Assembly (NCBI GenBank): GCA_025463265.1
Contig: JAOBWH010000132.1
Coordinates: 16,298-80,297 of the forward strand
Direction: 5' to 3'
DNA length: 64,000 nt
Source of the DNA: Ilumatobacteraceae bacterium
Lineage (GTDB): Bacteria > Actinomycetota > Acidimicrobiia > Acidimicrobiales > Iamiaceae
A program made the position numbers and the translations under genes. Shown here one piece after another: positions 7,678 to 16,008 of the stretch. The notes beneath the pieces are model-generated. The model saw nothing but the letters and a program-made list of their open reading frames with translations, was not told the origin of the DNA and did not search any database. Position 1 is the stretch's first letter. Every line of letters begins with the position of its first letter.

Positions 7678-8976
7678 TCAGTCGACGAGGGCGACCTCGC
7701 CGGTGACCTCGTCGCGGACGTCGACCACGGGGGTCGGCGCCGGCTCGCCGGTGAGGCGGCGGTCGCCGAGGTCCAGCGCCCGAGCGCCGTAGGCGGCGGC
7801 GGCGAAGCAGGCGACGGCGCCGACGGCGATGCCGGCACGGGGTCCGACGGCATCGGACACCCAGCCCACGATCGGCCCGCCGATGGGCGTGGAACCGAGG
7901 AACACCATGCCTTGGATGGCCAGGACCCGGCCGCGGTACTCGGGGCCGGCCAGGAGCTGGACGATGGCGGTGGAGGTCGTCATGAAGGCGATCGACGCCA
8001 GGCCCAGCAGGACCGACACGGGGAAGGCCACGCCGAGGTTCGGGGCGAGGGCGAGCAGCACCATCGCCCCACCGAAGGCGGCGGCGGCGTTGACGAGCTG
8101 CTGGGGCCGCACCGACGAGCGCCGGGCGGTGGCCAGGGCGCCGATCAGCGAACCCAGGCTCAGCACCGAGAACAGCAGGGTGAAGGTGCCGGTGCCGCCG
8201 GACAGGGGACCGTCGACGAGCAGCGGGACGGTGACCTGGAAGTTGAAGGCGAAGGTGCCGATCAGCGCCATCATGATCAGCGGGACGAGCAGGTTGGGCT
8301 CGGAGCGGATGTAGCGGAGGCCCTCGCGGACCTGCCCCTTGCGGTGCGGCGTCGGCGCCGAGCGGAACAGCTCGTCGGAGCGCATCATCAGCAGGCTGCC
8401 GATGACCGCCAGGTAGCTGAACCCGTCGATGATGAACGGCCAGCCGTAGCCGACCGTGAGCACCAGGGCACCGGCGATGGCCGGGCCGAAGACCCGGGAG
8501 CCGGTCATGACGGCCGAGTTGAGGCTGACCGCGTTGGGGAGATCGTCGGCCGGCACCATCTCCACCACGAACGACCGGCGGACCGGGTTGTCGAACGCCG
8601 TGATGACGCCCTGGATGGCGGCGAGGGCGTAGATGGTGGCCACGCTCGCACCGCCCGACAGCACCAGGAGGCCGAGGGCGAAGGACTGGCCCATGGCGGC
8701 GGCCTGGAGGACGGTCAGCATCTTGCGCTTGTCGGCCCGGTCGGCGACCGCGCCGGCCCAGGCGCCGAGCAGCAGCATCGGGCCGAACTGGAACGCCATC
8801 AGCAGCCCGAGGGCGACGCCGGAGTCGGTCAGCTTCAACACGAGCAGGGTCTGGGTGACCATCGACAGCCAGGTGCCGGTCTGGCTCACGAGCTGCCCGC
8901 CGAAGAAGAGGCGGAAGTTGCGGTGCCGGAGCGAGCGGAACGTGTCGGTGGCGGCGGAGTGGATCTTGTCGGTCAT
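7678..8976 (-). CDS. MFS transporter (drug-efflux type)
   Basis: A 432-residue major-facilitator protein with about 12 hydrophobic segments; LFFGGQLVSQTGTW at the start and AGAVADRADKRKML between helices 2 and 3 (the MFS A-loop) match the MFS_3 / enterobactin-exporter-like group. It probably exports a small molecule across the cytoplasmic membrane. The ATG at 8976 overlaps the stop of the MarR gene (ATGA at 8973-8976), so both are on one transcript and the regulator is likely to control its own exporter. The long frame continuing upstream to 9753 is a shadow of the marR gene. Confidence 0.88.
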   Translation of the reverse strand: MTDKIHSAATDTFRSLRHRNFRLFFGGQLVSQTGTWLSMVTQTLLVLKLTDSGVALGLLMAFQFGPMLLLGAWAGAVADRADKRKMLTVLQAAAMGQSFALGLLVLSGGASVATIYALAAIQGVITAFDNPVRRSFVVEMVPADDLPNAVSLNSAVMTGSRVFGPAIAGALVLTVGYGWPFIIDGFSYLAVIGSLLMMRSDELFRSAPTPHRKGQVREGLRYIRSEPNLLVPLIMMALIGTFAFNFQVTVPLLVDGPLSGGTGTFTLLFSVLSLGSLIGALATARRSSVRPQQLVNAAAAFGGAMVLLALAPNLGVAFPVSVLLGLASIAFMTTSTAIVQLLAGPEYRGRVLAIQGMVFLGSTPIGGPIVGWVSDAVGPRAGIAVGAVACFAAAAYGARALDLGDRRLTGEPAPTPVVDVRDEVTGEVALVD

Positions 8977-9503
8977 GCGGGGGTCTCTTCGGGTAGGTCC
9001 GCCGTCACGGCGGTCCGGGTGGGGGAGGTGAGGTGATCGAGGACGGCCACGACGCCGGCGAGCGCGTCGCGCTCGTGCGGGTCCAGCGCCGCGATGCGGG
9101 TGGTGAGCCAGGCCGTCTTGCGGGCCCGGATGTCGGCCAGCAGCGCCCGGCCCCCGGCGGTGGTGGACACCAGGGTCACGCGGCGGTCGTCGGCGCTGGC
9201 CGTGCGATCGAGGTAGCCGGCGGCGTGCAGCTTCTCCACGATCTTGGTGGCCGTGGGCGCACCGATCTGCTCCTCGTCGGCGAGGGCGCCGATGGGGATC
9301 GGCCCGCAGCGGTCGATGGTGGCGAGCGCCGCGAGCTGGGTGGGGGTGAGCCCGGCGTCGGACTGCTGCCGGAGCAGCCGGGCGAGGCGGGTGACGCTGA
9401 ACCGGAGCGACGCGGCGAGGTCCTCGGTGGTGGGATCCGTCGCTGTGGCGTGGGTGGCGGCGGGGGCGGCGGCGGGGGTGGCGGTGTCGGTCACGGTGAG
9501 CAT
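8973..9503 (-). CDS. MarR-family transcriptional regulator
   Basis: The 176-residue protein has the winged helix typical of MarR: PTQLAALATIDRCGPIPIGALA, the recognition helix QIGAPTATKIVEKLHAAGYL, and the wing DRTASADDRRVTLVSTTAGG, followed by dimerisation helices. I prefer the ATG at 9503; the open frame can extend to a TTG at 9542, but that would swallow the candidate operator at 9520-9531. MarR proteins usually repress their own operon and release DNA on binding a phenolic or lipophilic ligand. Here the co-transcribed target is the MFS exporter. An Ala/Thr-rich tail of about 30 residues precedes the domain. Confidence 0.87.
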   Translation of the reverse strand: MLTVTDTATPAAAPAATHATATDPTTEDLAASLRFSVTRLARLLRQQSDAGLTPTQLAALATIDRCGPIPIGALADEEQIGAPTATKIVEKLHAAGYLDRTASADDRRVTLVSTTAGGRALLADIRARKTAWLTTRIAALDPHERDALAGVVAVLDHLTSPTRTAVTADLPEETPA

Positions 9504-9519
9504 CGTAGGGTCCAACCAC

Positions 9520-9531
9520 TTGCCTAGGGAA
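9520..9531. promoter_or_regulatory. Candidate MarR operator
   Basis: TTGCCTAGGGAA is a 12-bp near palindrome (one mismatched pair) centred on CCTAGG, 16 bp upstream of the MarR start. Position and symmetry suit an autoregulatory MarR site; no binding data are implied. Confidence 0.5.
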
Positions 9532-9637
9532 ACTATTTCCAACGCGAACGGGTTTTCGCCGCCGGTCGTCGGACCGGCGGGGTCTGACCGGTGCCGAGTG
9601 GCGGGCCGCAGGGGCGAGCGGGCACCATGATGGGCGT

Positions 9638-10015
9638 ATGGCCAAGACCGCGACGAAGAACCTCCGCAAGGGCGACAAGGTCGTCACCACCGTCGACCTT
9701 CGCAACGTGCCCGAGGGCACGGCCGGCAAGGTCATCGTGGTCAACGGCCTCACCTGGATCCGCTACTGGGTCCGCTTCGCCAACGGCGAGGTCCTCGGCT
9801 CCATCTCCCGGGACAAGCTGGCCACGAAGCAGGACCTGCTCGACCAGGCCAACGGCGTCGGGGTCGAGGCCGCCGGCGACGCGAGCAGCGACGACGGCGG
9901 CGGCGCAGAGGCGGCGGACTCCGGCGGCGGCGTCACCACCCCCAACGGCACGTTCGTGGCGCAGATCCACATCGACCGGGCCAAGGCCGCCCGGGCACGC
10001 CTCACCGGCGGCTGA
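9638..10015 (+). CDS. Small protein of unknown function
   Basis: I do not recognise this 125-residue protein. Residues 1-65 form a compact basic domain (KGDKVVTTVDLRNVPEGTAG, then VNGLTWIRYWVRFANG) with the feel of an SH3-like or KOW-type beta barrel that could bind nucleic acid or protein. Residues 75-105 are Ala/Gly/Asp/Ser-rich and probably disordered, and the C-terminus GTFVAQIHIDRAKAARARL is a short amphipathic helix. There are no cysteines, signal peptide or membrane segments. CATGAT 6 nt before the ATG could be a weak leaderless -10 box. Its neighbours (MarR divergent, LLM oxidoreductase downstream with a 121-bp gap) do not indicate a role. Confidence 0.7.
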   Translation: MAKTATKNLRKGDKVVTTVDLRNVPEGTAGKVIVVNGLTWIRYWVRFANGEVLGSISRDKLATKQDLLDQANGVGVEAAGDASSDDGGGAEAADSGGGVTTPNGTFVAQIHIDRAKAARARLTGG

Positions 10016-10124
10016 CCCGCCCCGGATCCCTCGCTAGGGTTGACCGGCTGGTCGAGGGACCGGCCCGAGCGCCACCGCCGACGGCCCGATCGTCGGCGAC
10101 GTGGCGCCGACGACCTGGCACCAC

Positions 10125-10130
10125 AAGGGG
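10125..10130 (+). promoter_or_regulatory. Ribosome binding site fixing the LLM start
   Basis: AAGGGG is followed after 6 nt (ATCCTC) by GTG at 10137. This favours that start over the in-frame GTG at 10101. Confidence 0.6.
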
Positions 10131-10136
10131 ATCCTC

Positions 10137-11183
10137 GTGCAGATCAGCATGCAGCTCGCGTACAGCGGCGGCTTCAAGGAGGCGGCCGACACCGTCGCCG
10201 AGCTCGAGAAGGCCGGGCTCGACCTGGTCTGGGTGGCGGAGGCCTACGGCTTCGACGGCGTCAGCCTCATGGGCTACCTGGCCGCCAAGACCGAGACCGT
10301 GCAGATCGCCTCGGGCATCTTGCCGATCTACACCCGCACGCCCACGCTGCTCGCCATGACGGCCGCCGGCGTCGACGCCCTCTCCGACGGCCGCTGCCAC
10401 CTCGGCCTCGGCGCATCGGGGCCGCAGGTCATCGAGGGGTTCCACGGCGTGAAGTACGACGCCCAGATCGGCCGCACCCGCGAGATCATCGAGATCTGCC
10501 GCGACGTGTGGGCCCGCGAGGACAAGCTCGTCCACGACGGCAAGCACTACCAGCTGCCCCTCCCCGAGGGCGTCGGCACCGGGCTGGGCAAGCCGCTCAA
10601 GATCATCGCCCACCCCGTGCGGCCCCGGATCCCGATCTGGATCGCCTCGCTCGGCCCGAAGAACGTGGCCCTCACCGCCGAGGTCGCCGACGGCTGGATG
10701 CCGATCCTGTTCGACCCTGCCAAGGCCAAGGACGTGTGGGGCGCGGACCTCGACGCCGGTCGGGCCAAGCGGGCCGACGACCTCGACGACCTCTGGATCA
10801 CCGCGGGTGGCGTGGTCGCCATCGGCGACGACGTGAAGGGCGTGCTCGACTTCGTCCGACCGATGGTGGCCCTCTACGTGGGCGGCATGGGCGCACGGGG
10901 CAAGAACTTCTACAACTCGCTGTTCCAGCGCTACGGCTACGAAGCCGAGGCCAAGCTGATCCAGGACCTTTACCTGGACGGCAAGAAGCAGGAGGCGGCG
11001 GCGGCCGTCCCCCTGGAGTTCCTGGAGGCGATCTCGCTGGTCGGCCCCGAGGGCTACGTGAAGGAGCGCCTCGCGGCGTTCGGCGAGGCCGGCGTCACCC
11101 ACCTCAACGTGAACTACATCGCCCCCGTCGGCGACCAGACCGCCGCCTCGGTCATCAACAACCTCAAGGAGTGGGCTCCCTGA
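10137..11183 (+). CDS. LLM-class flavin/F420-dependent oxidoreductase
   Basis: This 348-residue protein has the luciferase-like TIM-barrel sequence of actinobacterial LLM oxidoreductases: DLVWVAEAYGFDGVS near the start, ASGILPIYTRTPTLLAMTAAGVDALSDGRCHLGLGASGPQ split over the barrel core, and a late RPRIPIWIASLGPKNV segment. Such enzymes use reduced F420 or FMN to reduce, oxidise or hydroxylate small molecules; the actinobacterial members of this length are mostly F420-linked. The start is a GTG with a good AAGGGG ribosome site; an upstream in-frame GTG at 10101 lacks one. It is convergent with the following gamma-glutamyltransferase, only 16 bp away. Confidence 0.87.
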   Translation: MQISMQLAYSGGFKEAADTVAELEKAGLDLVWVAEAYGFDGVSLMGYLAAKTETVQIASGILPIYTRTPTLLAMTAAGVDALSDGRCHLGLGASGPQVIEGFHGVKYDAQIGRTREIIEICRDVWAREDKLVHDGKHYQLPLPEGVGTGLGKPLKIIAHPVRPRIPIWIASLGPKNVALTAEVADGWMPILFDPAKAKDVWGADLDAGRAKRADDLDDLWITAGGVVAIGDDVKGVLDFVRPMVALYVGGMGARGKNFYNSLFQRYGYEAEAKLIQDLYLDGKKQEAAAAVPLEFLEAISLVGPEGYVKERLAAFGEAGVTHLNVNYIAPVGDQTAASVINNLKEWAP

Positions 11184-11199
11184 CGCGCTGACCGCCTGC

Positions 11200-12801
11200 C
11201 TACGGGGCGGCGACGGCGGCGCCGGTCATCGCACGGGGGTCGTCCGCGCCCGCCCAGCTGCCGTCGGGCCGCCGCTCGATGGCGTGGGCGTGGCCGAAGC
11301 CGGCGGGGTCGGGTCCGGCGGTCTCGGTGGTGTGGCCGCGCTCGGCCAGCCCGTCGGCCCACGCCGACGGCGCGTGGGACTCGATGCGGACGACCTGATC
11401 GGTGGTGCGCCAGGTGTCGAAGCCGGTGCCGCCCTTCACCGTGAGCACCAGGCGGGGTGCCTCGACGGCCTCACCGGGCTCGGCACCGGCGCACAGCAGG
11501 CGGGCCAGGAGCTGGAGGACGATCTGCGGTTGGGAGTCCCCGCCCATGGTCCCGAGCACGGCGCGCAGGGTGCCGTCGGGGCGGGTGACCAGCGCGGGGG
11601 ACAACGTGTGCGGCGGCTGGCGGCCCGGCGCGTACTCGGCCGGGTGACCGGGTTCGAGGCTGAAGCCGTTGCCCCGGTTGTGCAGCAGCACGCCGGTCCC
11701 GGGCACCGCGATCCGGGCACCGAACTGGTGGGCGTTCGACTGGATCAGGCTCACGGCCATCCCGCTGCGGTCCGCCGCGCAGAGGTACATCGTCCCGCCC
11801 TCGCGTGCCGGAGCGGGCGGCCCCGACCGTCGGCCCGGGTCGAACCGGGCCGCCGCCGACCGGAGCCGAGCTTCATCGAGCAGGGCGGCCGGGTCGGCGG
11901 CGTCGTGGAGCACGTCGAGGCGGTCGCCGGCGGCGAGGCGGGCGGCCTCGACCACGAGGTGGGCCCACTCGGCGCTTTGCGGTTCCGGCAGGTCGGCGCC
12001 GTCGATGAGCTCGGCGATCCGGGCCGCCGCGGGGATCAGGTAGCCCTGGGACGGAGGCGGGACGGTCCAGACGTCGTGGCCCCAGACCCGCAGCCCGGCG
12101 GGTGCGACCCACGCCGCCTGCGAGCGGCTGAGGTCGTCGTCGGAGAACAGCCCGGCCCCCACGCCGATCAGCGCCTCGCCGAACTCGCCGCCGTAGAAGC
12201 CCTCTCGGCCCTCGGCGGCGATGGCCGTCAGCTGGCGGGCCACGCCGGGCCGCAGCAGCCGCTCGCCGGTGTCGGGGCGAGGGACGGCCAACTCGTCGCA
12301 GCCTTCGAGCCCGTCGAGGGTGTGGAGCATGAAGGCGAGCATGGGCGACACCGCGAACCCTGCGGTCGCCAGCCGGATCGCCGGCGCCAGCACCTCGGCC
12401 AGCGGCAACCGCCCGTGCCGCCCGTGGAGGAGCACCCAGCCATCGACGCAACCCGGCACGGTCGCCGTGCGCACGTCGCCCTGGAACGGCATCTCGGCGC
12501 GGCCCTCCGCCCGCAGCTGCTCGGCGTCGGCCCCCGAGCCCGCTCGACCGGCGGCGTCGACCACGTCGGGCGGAGCGCCGTCGGCGTGGTGGACCAGCGC
12601 GAACAGGTCCCCGCCGAGCCCGCACATGTGGGGTGTCGTCACGGCGAGCACGGCGTTGGCGGCGATGGCCGCATCGGCCGCCGTTCCGCCCGCAGCCAGG
12701 ACCTGCGCACCGGCGGACGACGCCAGGTGATCGACCGAGCACACCAGCCCCTCGGTCGAGTACGTGGTGGGCCACCGCTGCGTGCTCGGAACCGATCGCA
12801 T
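11200..12801 (-). CDS. Gamma-glutamyltransferase family Ntn-hydrolase
   Basis: A complete 533-residue family member. The large-subunit part shows AAGGTAADAAIAANAVL (36-52), MCGLGGDLFALV and the PGCVDGW motif; the small subunit would begin at Thr337 in EGGTMYLCAADRSG after autocleavage. Thr337 is the expected nucleophile, but the usual second Thr/His is Met338 here. NRGNGFSL and the TMGGD loop (oxyanion and acceptor site) are present. It has no signal peptide, so it is probably cytoplasmic and may act on gamma-glutamyl compounds, acylated antibiotics or other amides. The start is supported by a leaderless box. It is related to, but not a copy of, the partial gene at 1-325. Confidence 0.87.
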   Translation of the reverse strand: MRSVPSTQRWPTTYSTEGLVCSVDHLASSAGAQVLAAGGTAADAAIAANAVLAVTTPHMCGLGGDLFALVHHADGAPPDVVDAAGRAGSGADAEQLRAEGRAEMPFQGDVRTATVPGCVDGWVLLHGRHGRLPLAEVLAPAIRLATAGFAVSPMLAFMLHTLDGLEGCDELAVPRPDTGERLLRPGVARQLTAIAAEGREGFYGGEFGEALIGVGAGLFSDDDLSRSQAAWVAPAGLRVWGHDVWTVPPPSQGYLIPAAARIAELIDGADLPEPQSAEWAHLVVEAARLAAGDRLDVLHDAADPAALLDEARLRSAAARFDPGRRSGPPAPAREGGTMYLCAADRSGMAVSLIQSNAHQFGARIAVPGTGVLLHNRGNGFSLEPGHPAEYAPGRQPPHTLSPALVTRPDGTLRAVLGTMGGDSQPQIVLQLLARLLCAGAEPGEAVEAPRLVLTVKGGTGFDTWRTTDQVVRIESHAPSAWADGLAERGHTTETAGPDPAGFGHAHAIERRPDGSWAGADDPRAMTGAAVAAP

Positions 12802-12807
12802 GGAGCG

Positions 12808-12813
12808 ACGGTA
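12808..12813 (-). promoter_or_regulatory. -10 box, leaderless type
   Basis: On the minus strand TACCGT lies 6 nt before the ATG at 12801 of the gamma-glutamyltransferase gene. Confidence 0.5.
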
Positions 12814-12830
12814 CCGCCGGATCCTCCGCG

Positions 12831-13082
12831 CTAGTTGCGGAGGTTGCGGGCCATCTCCAGCACCTCTTTGCAGGTGGGGCAGACGGGGTAGCGGTTGGGA
12901 TCGCGGGTGGGGACCCAGGTCTTGCCGCAGAGGGCGGTGACGGGCGTGCCGGTGATGTAGGCCTCGGTGACGGCCGAGGCGGGCACCACCACGTGGGCGA
13001 ACTTCTCGTGGTCGCCCTCGTCGGTCTGCTCGTCCGTGGTCTCCTCGAGGGAGCGGTCGACGGTGGTGTCCAGCTGGCTCAT
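12831..13082 (-). CDS. DUF3039 zinc-binding small protein
   Basis: This 83-residue protein matches DUF3039, a family confined largely to actinobacteria. The acidic N-terminus (about 30 residues) is followed by FAHVVVPASAV and the conserved core ALCGKTWVPTRDPNRYPVCPTCKEVLEM split around residues 50-78. Cys51, Cys68 and Cys71 with His residues upstream suggest a small zinc site. The function is unknown. The gene starts 4 bp after the geranylgeranyl-reductase-like stop and probably shares its transcript. Confidence 0.85.
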   Translation of the reverse strand: MSQLDTTVDRSLEETTDEQTDEGDHEKFAHVVVPASAVTEAYITGTPVTALCGKTWVPTRDPNRYPVCPTCKEVLEMARNLRN

Positions 13083-13086
13083 GGGG

Positions 13087-14304
13087 TCAGCCTCCCACGT
13101 AGGCGCCGTCGCGGCGAAGGATCCGGCGGTGCCAGCGGCGGGGGGTGACGGCGATGGCGCGCGGCTCGTCCTCGAACAGCCAGCGGGCGAAGTTCCGACG
13201 GGTCCAGGGCGTGGCGTCGGCGACGCGGATCGCCGCCCGGGCGCCCCGCCGGTGCTTCAGCGCCCAGATGAGCAGCATCGACATCTTGTGGTCGGGGAGC
13301 AGGTGCGAGGTCACCTTCTGCTCGTAGGCGGTGCGGACCGCGGCCGGGTCGGGGCCGCCTTCGAGGATCGACCGGGCGGCGAACTGGCCGGTCAGGAGCG
13401 CCTGGCCGATGCCCTCGCCCGTCATCGGGTCGGTCACCGCCGCGGCATCGCCGACCCAAAGCACCCGGCCGGCGGAGAGCGCCAGCGCGCCGGTGCGCGC
13501 CGGGATGGGCCACGCCTGGTGGCGGTCCTCCGGGGTGGCGTCGGGGCCGAGGACCTCGGCGATGTGGGGCCGGGCCAGCAGCTCGGGCCACAGCGCCTTC
13601 ATCTCCTTGGTGGCGATCTTGGCGCCGCGCTGGATGCCGAAGCCGACGTTGGCCCCGCCGTCGGGGAGCGGGAACGACCAGGCGTAACCTGGGAGCAGGT
13701 CGGGCTCGAACCACACCCACAGGTCGCGGGCCTGGGGGCCGGTGCTGGTGAAGTACTGGCGGAAGGCGTGCCACTCGCCGAGGTAGCCCGGCACGGCGGT
13801 GCCCAGGAACTTGCGCATCGGCGACCACATCCCGTCGGCCGCGATCACCTGGGCCGCGGCCACCGTGGATCCGTCGGCCAGCTCCAGGACGACCTGGTCG
13901 GGGCCATCGGTGGCGCCGGTGACCTCGACGCCCTCGATCATGCGGACCCCGGCCTCGCGCGCCTGGTCGACGATGGCGTCGTCGAGGTCGGTGCGGCGCA
14001 TGACCGCGGCGAACTGGCCGCGGCCCTTCGGGAGCGGGAACGTCGCCTGGTGCTTCGACGGCGACACGACGTGGATGTCGGCCACCTCGGTCCACGAGGG
14101 GATCTGCCCCGGCTGGACGCCGAGCTCCTCGAGGATCCGCAGGGCGCCGGTGGTGATCCCGTCGCCGCAGATCTTGTCCCGGGGGAACGCCGCCTTGTCG
14201 AGGAGCAGGACCGACCGGCCGGCACGGGCGAGCGTGATCGCCGCGGCCGCACCGGCGGGGCCGGCTCCCACGATGGCCACGTCAGCCCGGTTCGGTTCGG
14301 TCAT
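13087..14304 (-). CDS. Geranylgeranyl-reductase-family flavoprotein
   Basis: The 405-residue protein starts with the FAD dinucleotide fold VAIVGAGPAGAAAA (9-22) and has DKICGDGITTGALRIL, the GGR-family hallmark near residue 50, and a second FAD motif VLWVGDAAAVTDPMTGEGIGQAL. Members saturate prenyl double bonds in menaquinone side chains or archaeal-type lipids, or act as general prenyl/aromatic reductases. I start it at ATG 14304, which has a TACCCT box 7 nt upstream; the long frame continuing to 15696 is a shadow of the acyltransferase gene. Neighbouring genes are a WS/DGAT and DUF3039, so a lipid role is plausible, but the substrate is not evident. Confidence 0.88.
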   Translation of the reverse strand: MTEPNRADVAIVGAGPAGAAAAITLARAGRSVLLLDKAAFPRDKICGDGITTGALRILEELGVQPGQIPSWTEVADIHVVSPSKHQATFPLPKGRGQFAAVMRRTDLDDAIVDQAREAGVRMIEGVEVTGATDGPDQVVLELADGSTVAAAQVIAADGMWSPMRKFLGTAVPGYLGEWHAFRQYFTSTGPQARDLWVWFEPDLLPGYAWSFPLPDGGANVGFGIQRGAKIATKEMKALWPELLARPHIAEVLGPDATPEDRHQAWPIPARTGALALSAGRVLWVGDAAAVTDPMTGEGIGQALLTGQFAARSILEGGPDPAAVRTAYEQKVTSHLLPDHKMSMLLIWALKHRRGARAAIRVADATPWTRRNFARWLFEDEPRAIAVTPRRWHRRILRRDGAYVGG

Positions 14305-14311
14305 CGCTCGG

Positions 14312-14317
14312 AGGGTA
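14312..14317 (-). promoter_or_regulatory. -10 box, leaderless type
   Basis: On the minus strand TACCCT lies 7 nt before the ATG at 14304. Confidence 0.5.
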
Positions 14318-14348
14318 CGGCCCGGTGGCGGGGCGGCTCCAACCGGTG

Positions 14349-15749
14349 TCACCGAGCGGCGGCGGCCAGGACCTCGTCCCAGCCGGCCCGGTACGCGGCC
14401 AGGAACCGGTCGGGCTCGGTGACGGCGGCCGGATCGACGTTGATCCCGATGTGGACCTGATCGAGGTAGGAGAGGAGCGTGACGTTCACCGCCGCGCCGG
14501 CCATCGGCCCGAGGGCGAACATCGACTGGATCCGGGAGCCGGCGGTGAACAGCTCGATGGGGGCGCCGGGCACGTTGCTGGCCACCACGTCGACGCCGCG
14601 CAGGGCGGCCCCGAACAAGGTGGTCGTCATCGAGGTGGGGAGCCGGTTGAGGATGGTGGCGAGCGGATCGACGAGCGCCAGCGCCGGCTCGGCGCGCTCG
14701 GCCCGCACGATCTCCCGGATGGTCGTCATGGCCTCGATCGGATCCTCGATGGTGACCGGGAGCGGGAAGCGTGCGGGCGCGAAGTGGTTGCCGGTGGCTT
14801 CGGGGTCGCCTGCGTCGCGCACGTTGATCGGCATCGAGATGCGGACGGCCTCGACGGGGCTGCCCAGCTCGTCGTGGTAGCGCCGGATCCCGGCAGCGGT
14901 GGCAGCCAGGAAGGCGTCGTTGAGGCGACCGCCTGCGGCCTTGGCCGCCGCCTTGGCCTCGGTGAGCGAGAGCGTGACGGTGTCGAAGTGCACCGAGAGC
15001 GAGCGCTTCGACATGACCGGCGACAGGGGGTCCACCGCCGGCGCAGCGAGCTTGGCCACCGACGAGGCCGTCTCGCCCAGCCGCCTGGCCGACCCCAGCG
15101 GGTCGGAAACGGCGGCGCCCGCCAGCGCCGCCGCTGCTGCGGGCAGGCGCTTGGCGATGCCGAGGCCTCGGCGCTGCTCGTGCTTGGCGGCGTCGACGAA
15201 CCGCTCGAGCTGGCCCATCACCTCGGCCTGGGGTGCATCGGGCATCTCGGCGAGCGCCGCATCCCGCTCCAGTTCGAACAGCACGAGCGCGATCTGCACC
15301 GCACCGACGCCGTCGGTGATGGCGTGGTGGATCTTCATGATGAGCGCCGCCCCGCCGTCGGCGAGGTCGGTGACGACCATCGCCTCCCACAGCGGGCGGG
15401 CCCGGTCGAAGCCCTGCATGGCCATCGGCTCGGCCATGTCGAGCACCGAGCGCTGGTCCCGGTCGCCGGACGCCCCGACCCACCGAAGGTGGTAGGCGAG
15501 GTCGAAGTGCGGATCGACCTCCCAGCGCGGGGGAGCGATCGAGTACGGGTTGCCCCGCACCCGCTGGCGCATGCGGGGGACCAGGCGCGTGCCTCGTTCG
15601 AGCAGGTGCCGCAGCCGCTTCTCGTCGGGTGCGCGGTCGAGGAACAGCACCGCCGTGATCGTCGATCGCAGCAGCGGGTCCTTCTCGATGGTCCACATCA
15701 GCGAATCGGAGTCCGTCATCCGATCCGTGAACCGCAGCTCATCACCCAT
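14349..15749 (-). CDS. Wax ester synthase / diacylglycerol O-acyltransferase (WS/DGAT)
   Basis: This 466-residue protein has the acyltransferase motif HHAITDG (His141, His142, Asp146) that defines WS/DGAT enzymes, and the C-terminal NVPGAP / MFALGPMAG segment of the family. It should transfer an acyl group from acyl-CoA to diacylglycerol or a long-chain alcohol, building triacylglycerol or wax ester stores at the inner face of the membrane. I choose the ATG at 15749 because GGAGG (15758-15762 on the minus strand) sits 8 nt before it; the frame can extend to a GTG at 15794. The GGR-like gene follows after 44 bp. Confidence 0.9.
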   Translation of the reverse strand: MGDELRFTDRMTDSDSLMWTIEKDPLLRSTITAVLFLDRAPDEKRLRHLLERGTRLVPRMRQRVRGNPYSIAPPRWEVDPHFDLAYHLRWVGASGDRDQRSVLDMAEPMAMQGFDRARPLWEAMVVTDLADGGAALIMKIHHAITDGVGAVQIALVLFELERDAALAEMPDAPQAEVMGQLERFVDAAKHEQRRGLGIAKRLPAAAAALAGAAVSDPLGSARRLGETASSVAKLAAPAVDPLSPVMSKRSLSVHFDTVTLSLTEAKAAAKAAGGRLNDAFLAATAAGIRRYHDELGSPVEAVRISMPINVRDAGDPEATGNHFAPARFPLPVTIEDPIEAMTTIREIVRAERAEPALALVDPLATILNRLPTSMTTTLFGAALRGVDVVASNVPGAPIELFTAGSRIQSMFALGPMAGAAVNVTLLSYLDQVHIGINVDPAAVTEPDRFLAAYRAGWDEVLAAAAR

Positions 15750-15891
15750 GCCCAGCACCTCCGACCCGACACCAGCGACCGGTGCCCGGCTCACAGTCTG
15801 CCAGCCCTCGGAAAACCCGGGTCGGGAGGTCGAGGAAGGGGTTCCGAGCGAAGCGAGCCCGGGGGAGTCCGAGGGGGCGGAGCATGCGGAG

Positions 15892-15909
15892 CCCCTTCGG
15901 CCGAAGGGG
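15892..15909. repeat. 18-bp perfect palindrome
   Basis: CCCCTTCGGCCGAAGGGG is fully self-complementary and sits inside the GAGCGAAGCGAG repeat block. It may act as terminator stem or as part of a repeat unit. Confidence 0.6.
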
Positions 15910-15954
15910 TGCGACGCAGTCGTGCCCCTGAGCGAAGACGGCGACGTCAGGAGG

Positions 15955-15970
15955 TCCTCGAGTTCGAGGA
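15955..15970. repeat. Small inverted repeat
   Basis: TCCTCGA and TCGAGGA arms around a GT centre, 38 bp beyond the VanW stop on the minus strand. A possible VanW terminator stem, though the loop is too short for a plain hairpin. Confidence 0.35.
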
Positions 15971-16008
15971 ACGGAGCGAAGCGAGTGACGAGAGAGCGGA
16001 GCGACGGC

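Larger units (their letters stand above)
15829..16008. repeat. Intergenic repeat block with GAGCGAAGCGAG motifs
   Basis: The 259-bp gap between the VanW stop and the WS/DGAT start has no gene. It contains an imperfect direct repeat: CGAGGAA followed shortly by a GAGCGAAGCGAG motif, once at about 15830-15857 and again at 15965-15984, plus the small palindromes described separately. The motif ends just before the VanW stop codon. This looks like a short intergenic repeat (REP-like) and not a coding relic, but its copy number in the genome is unknown. Confidence 0.5.
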
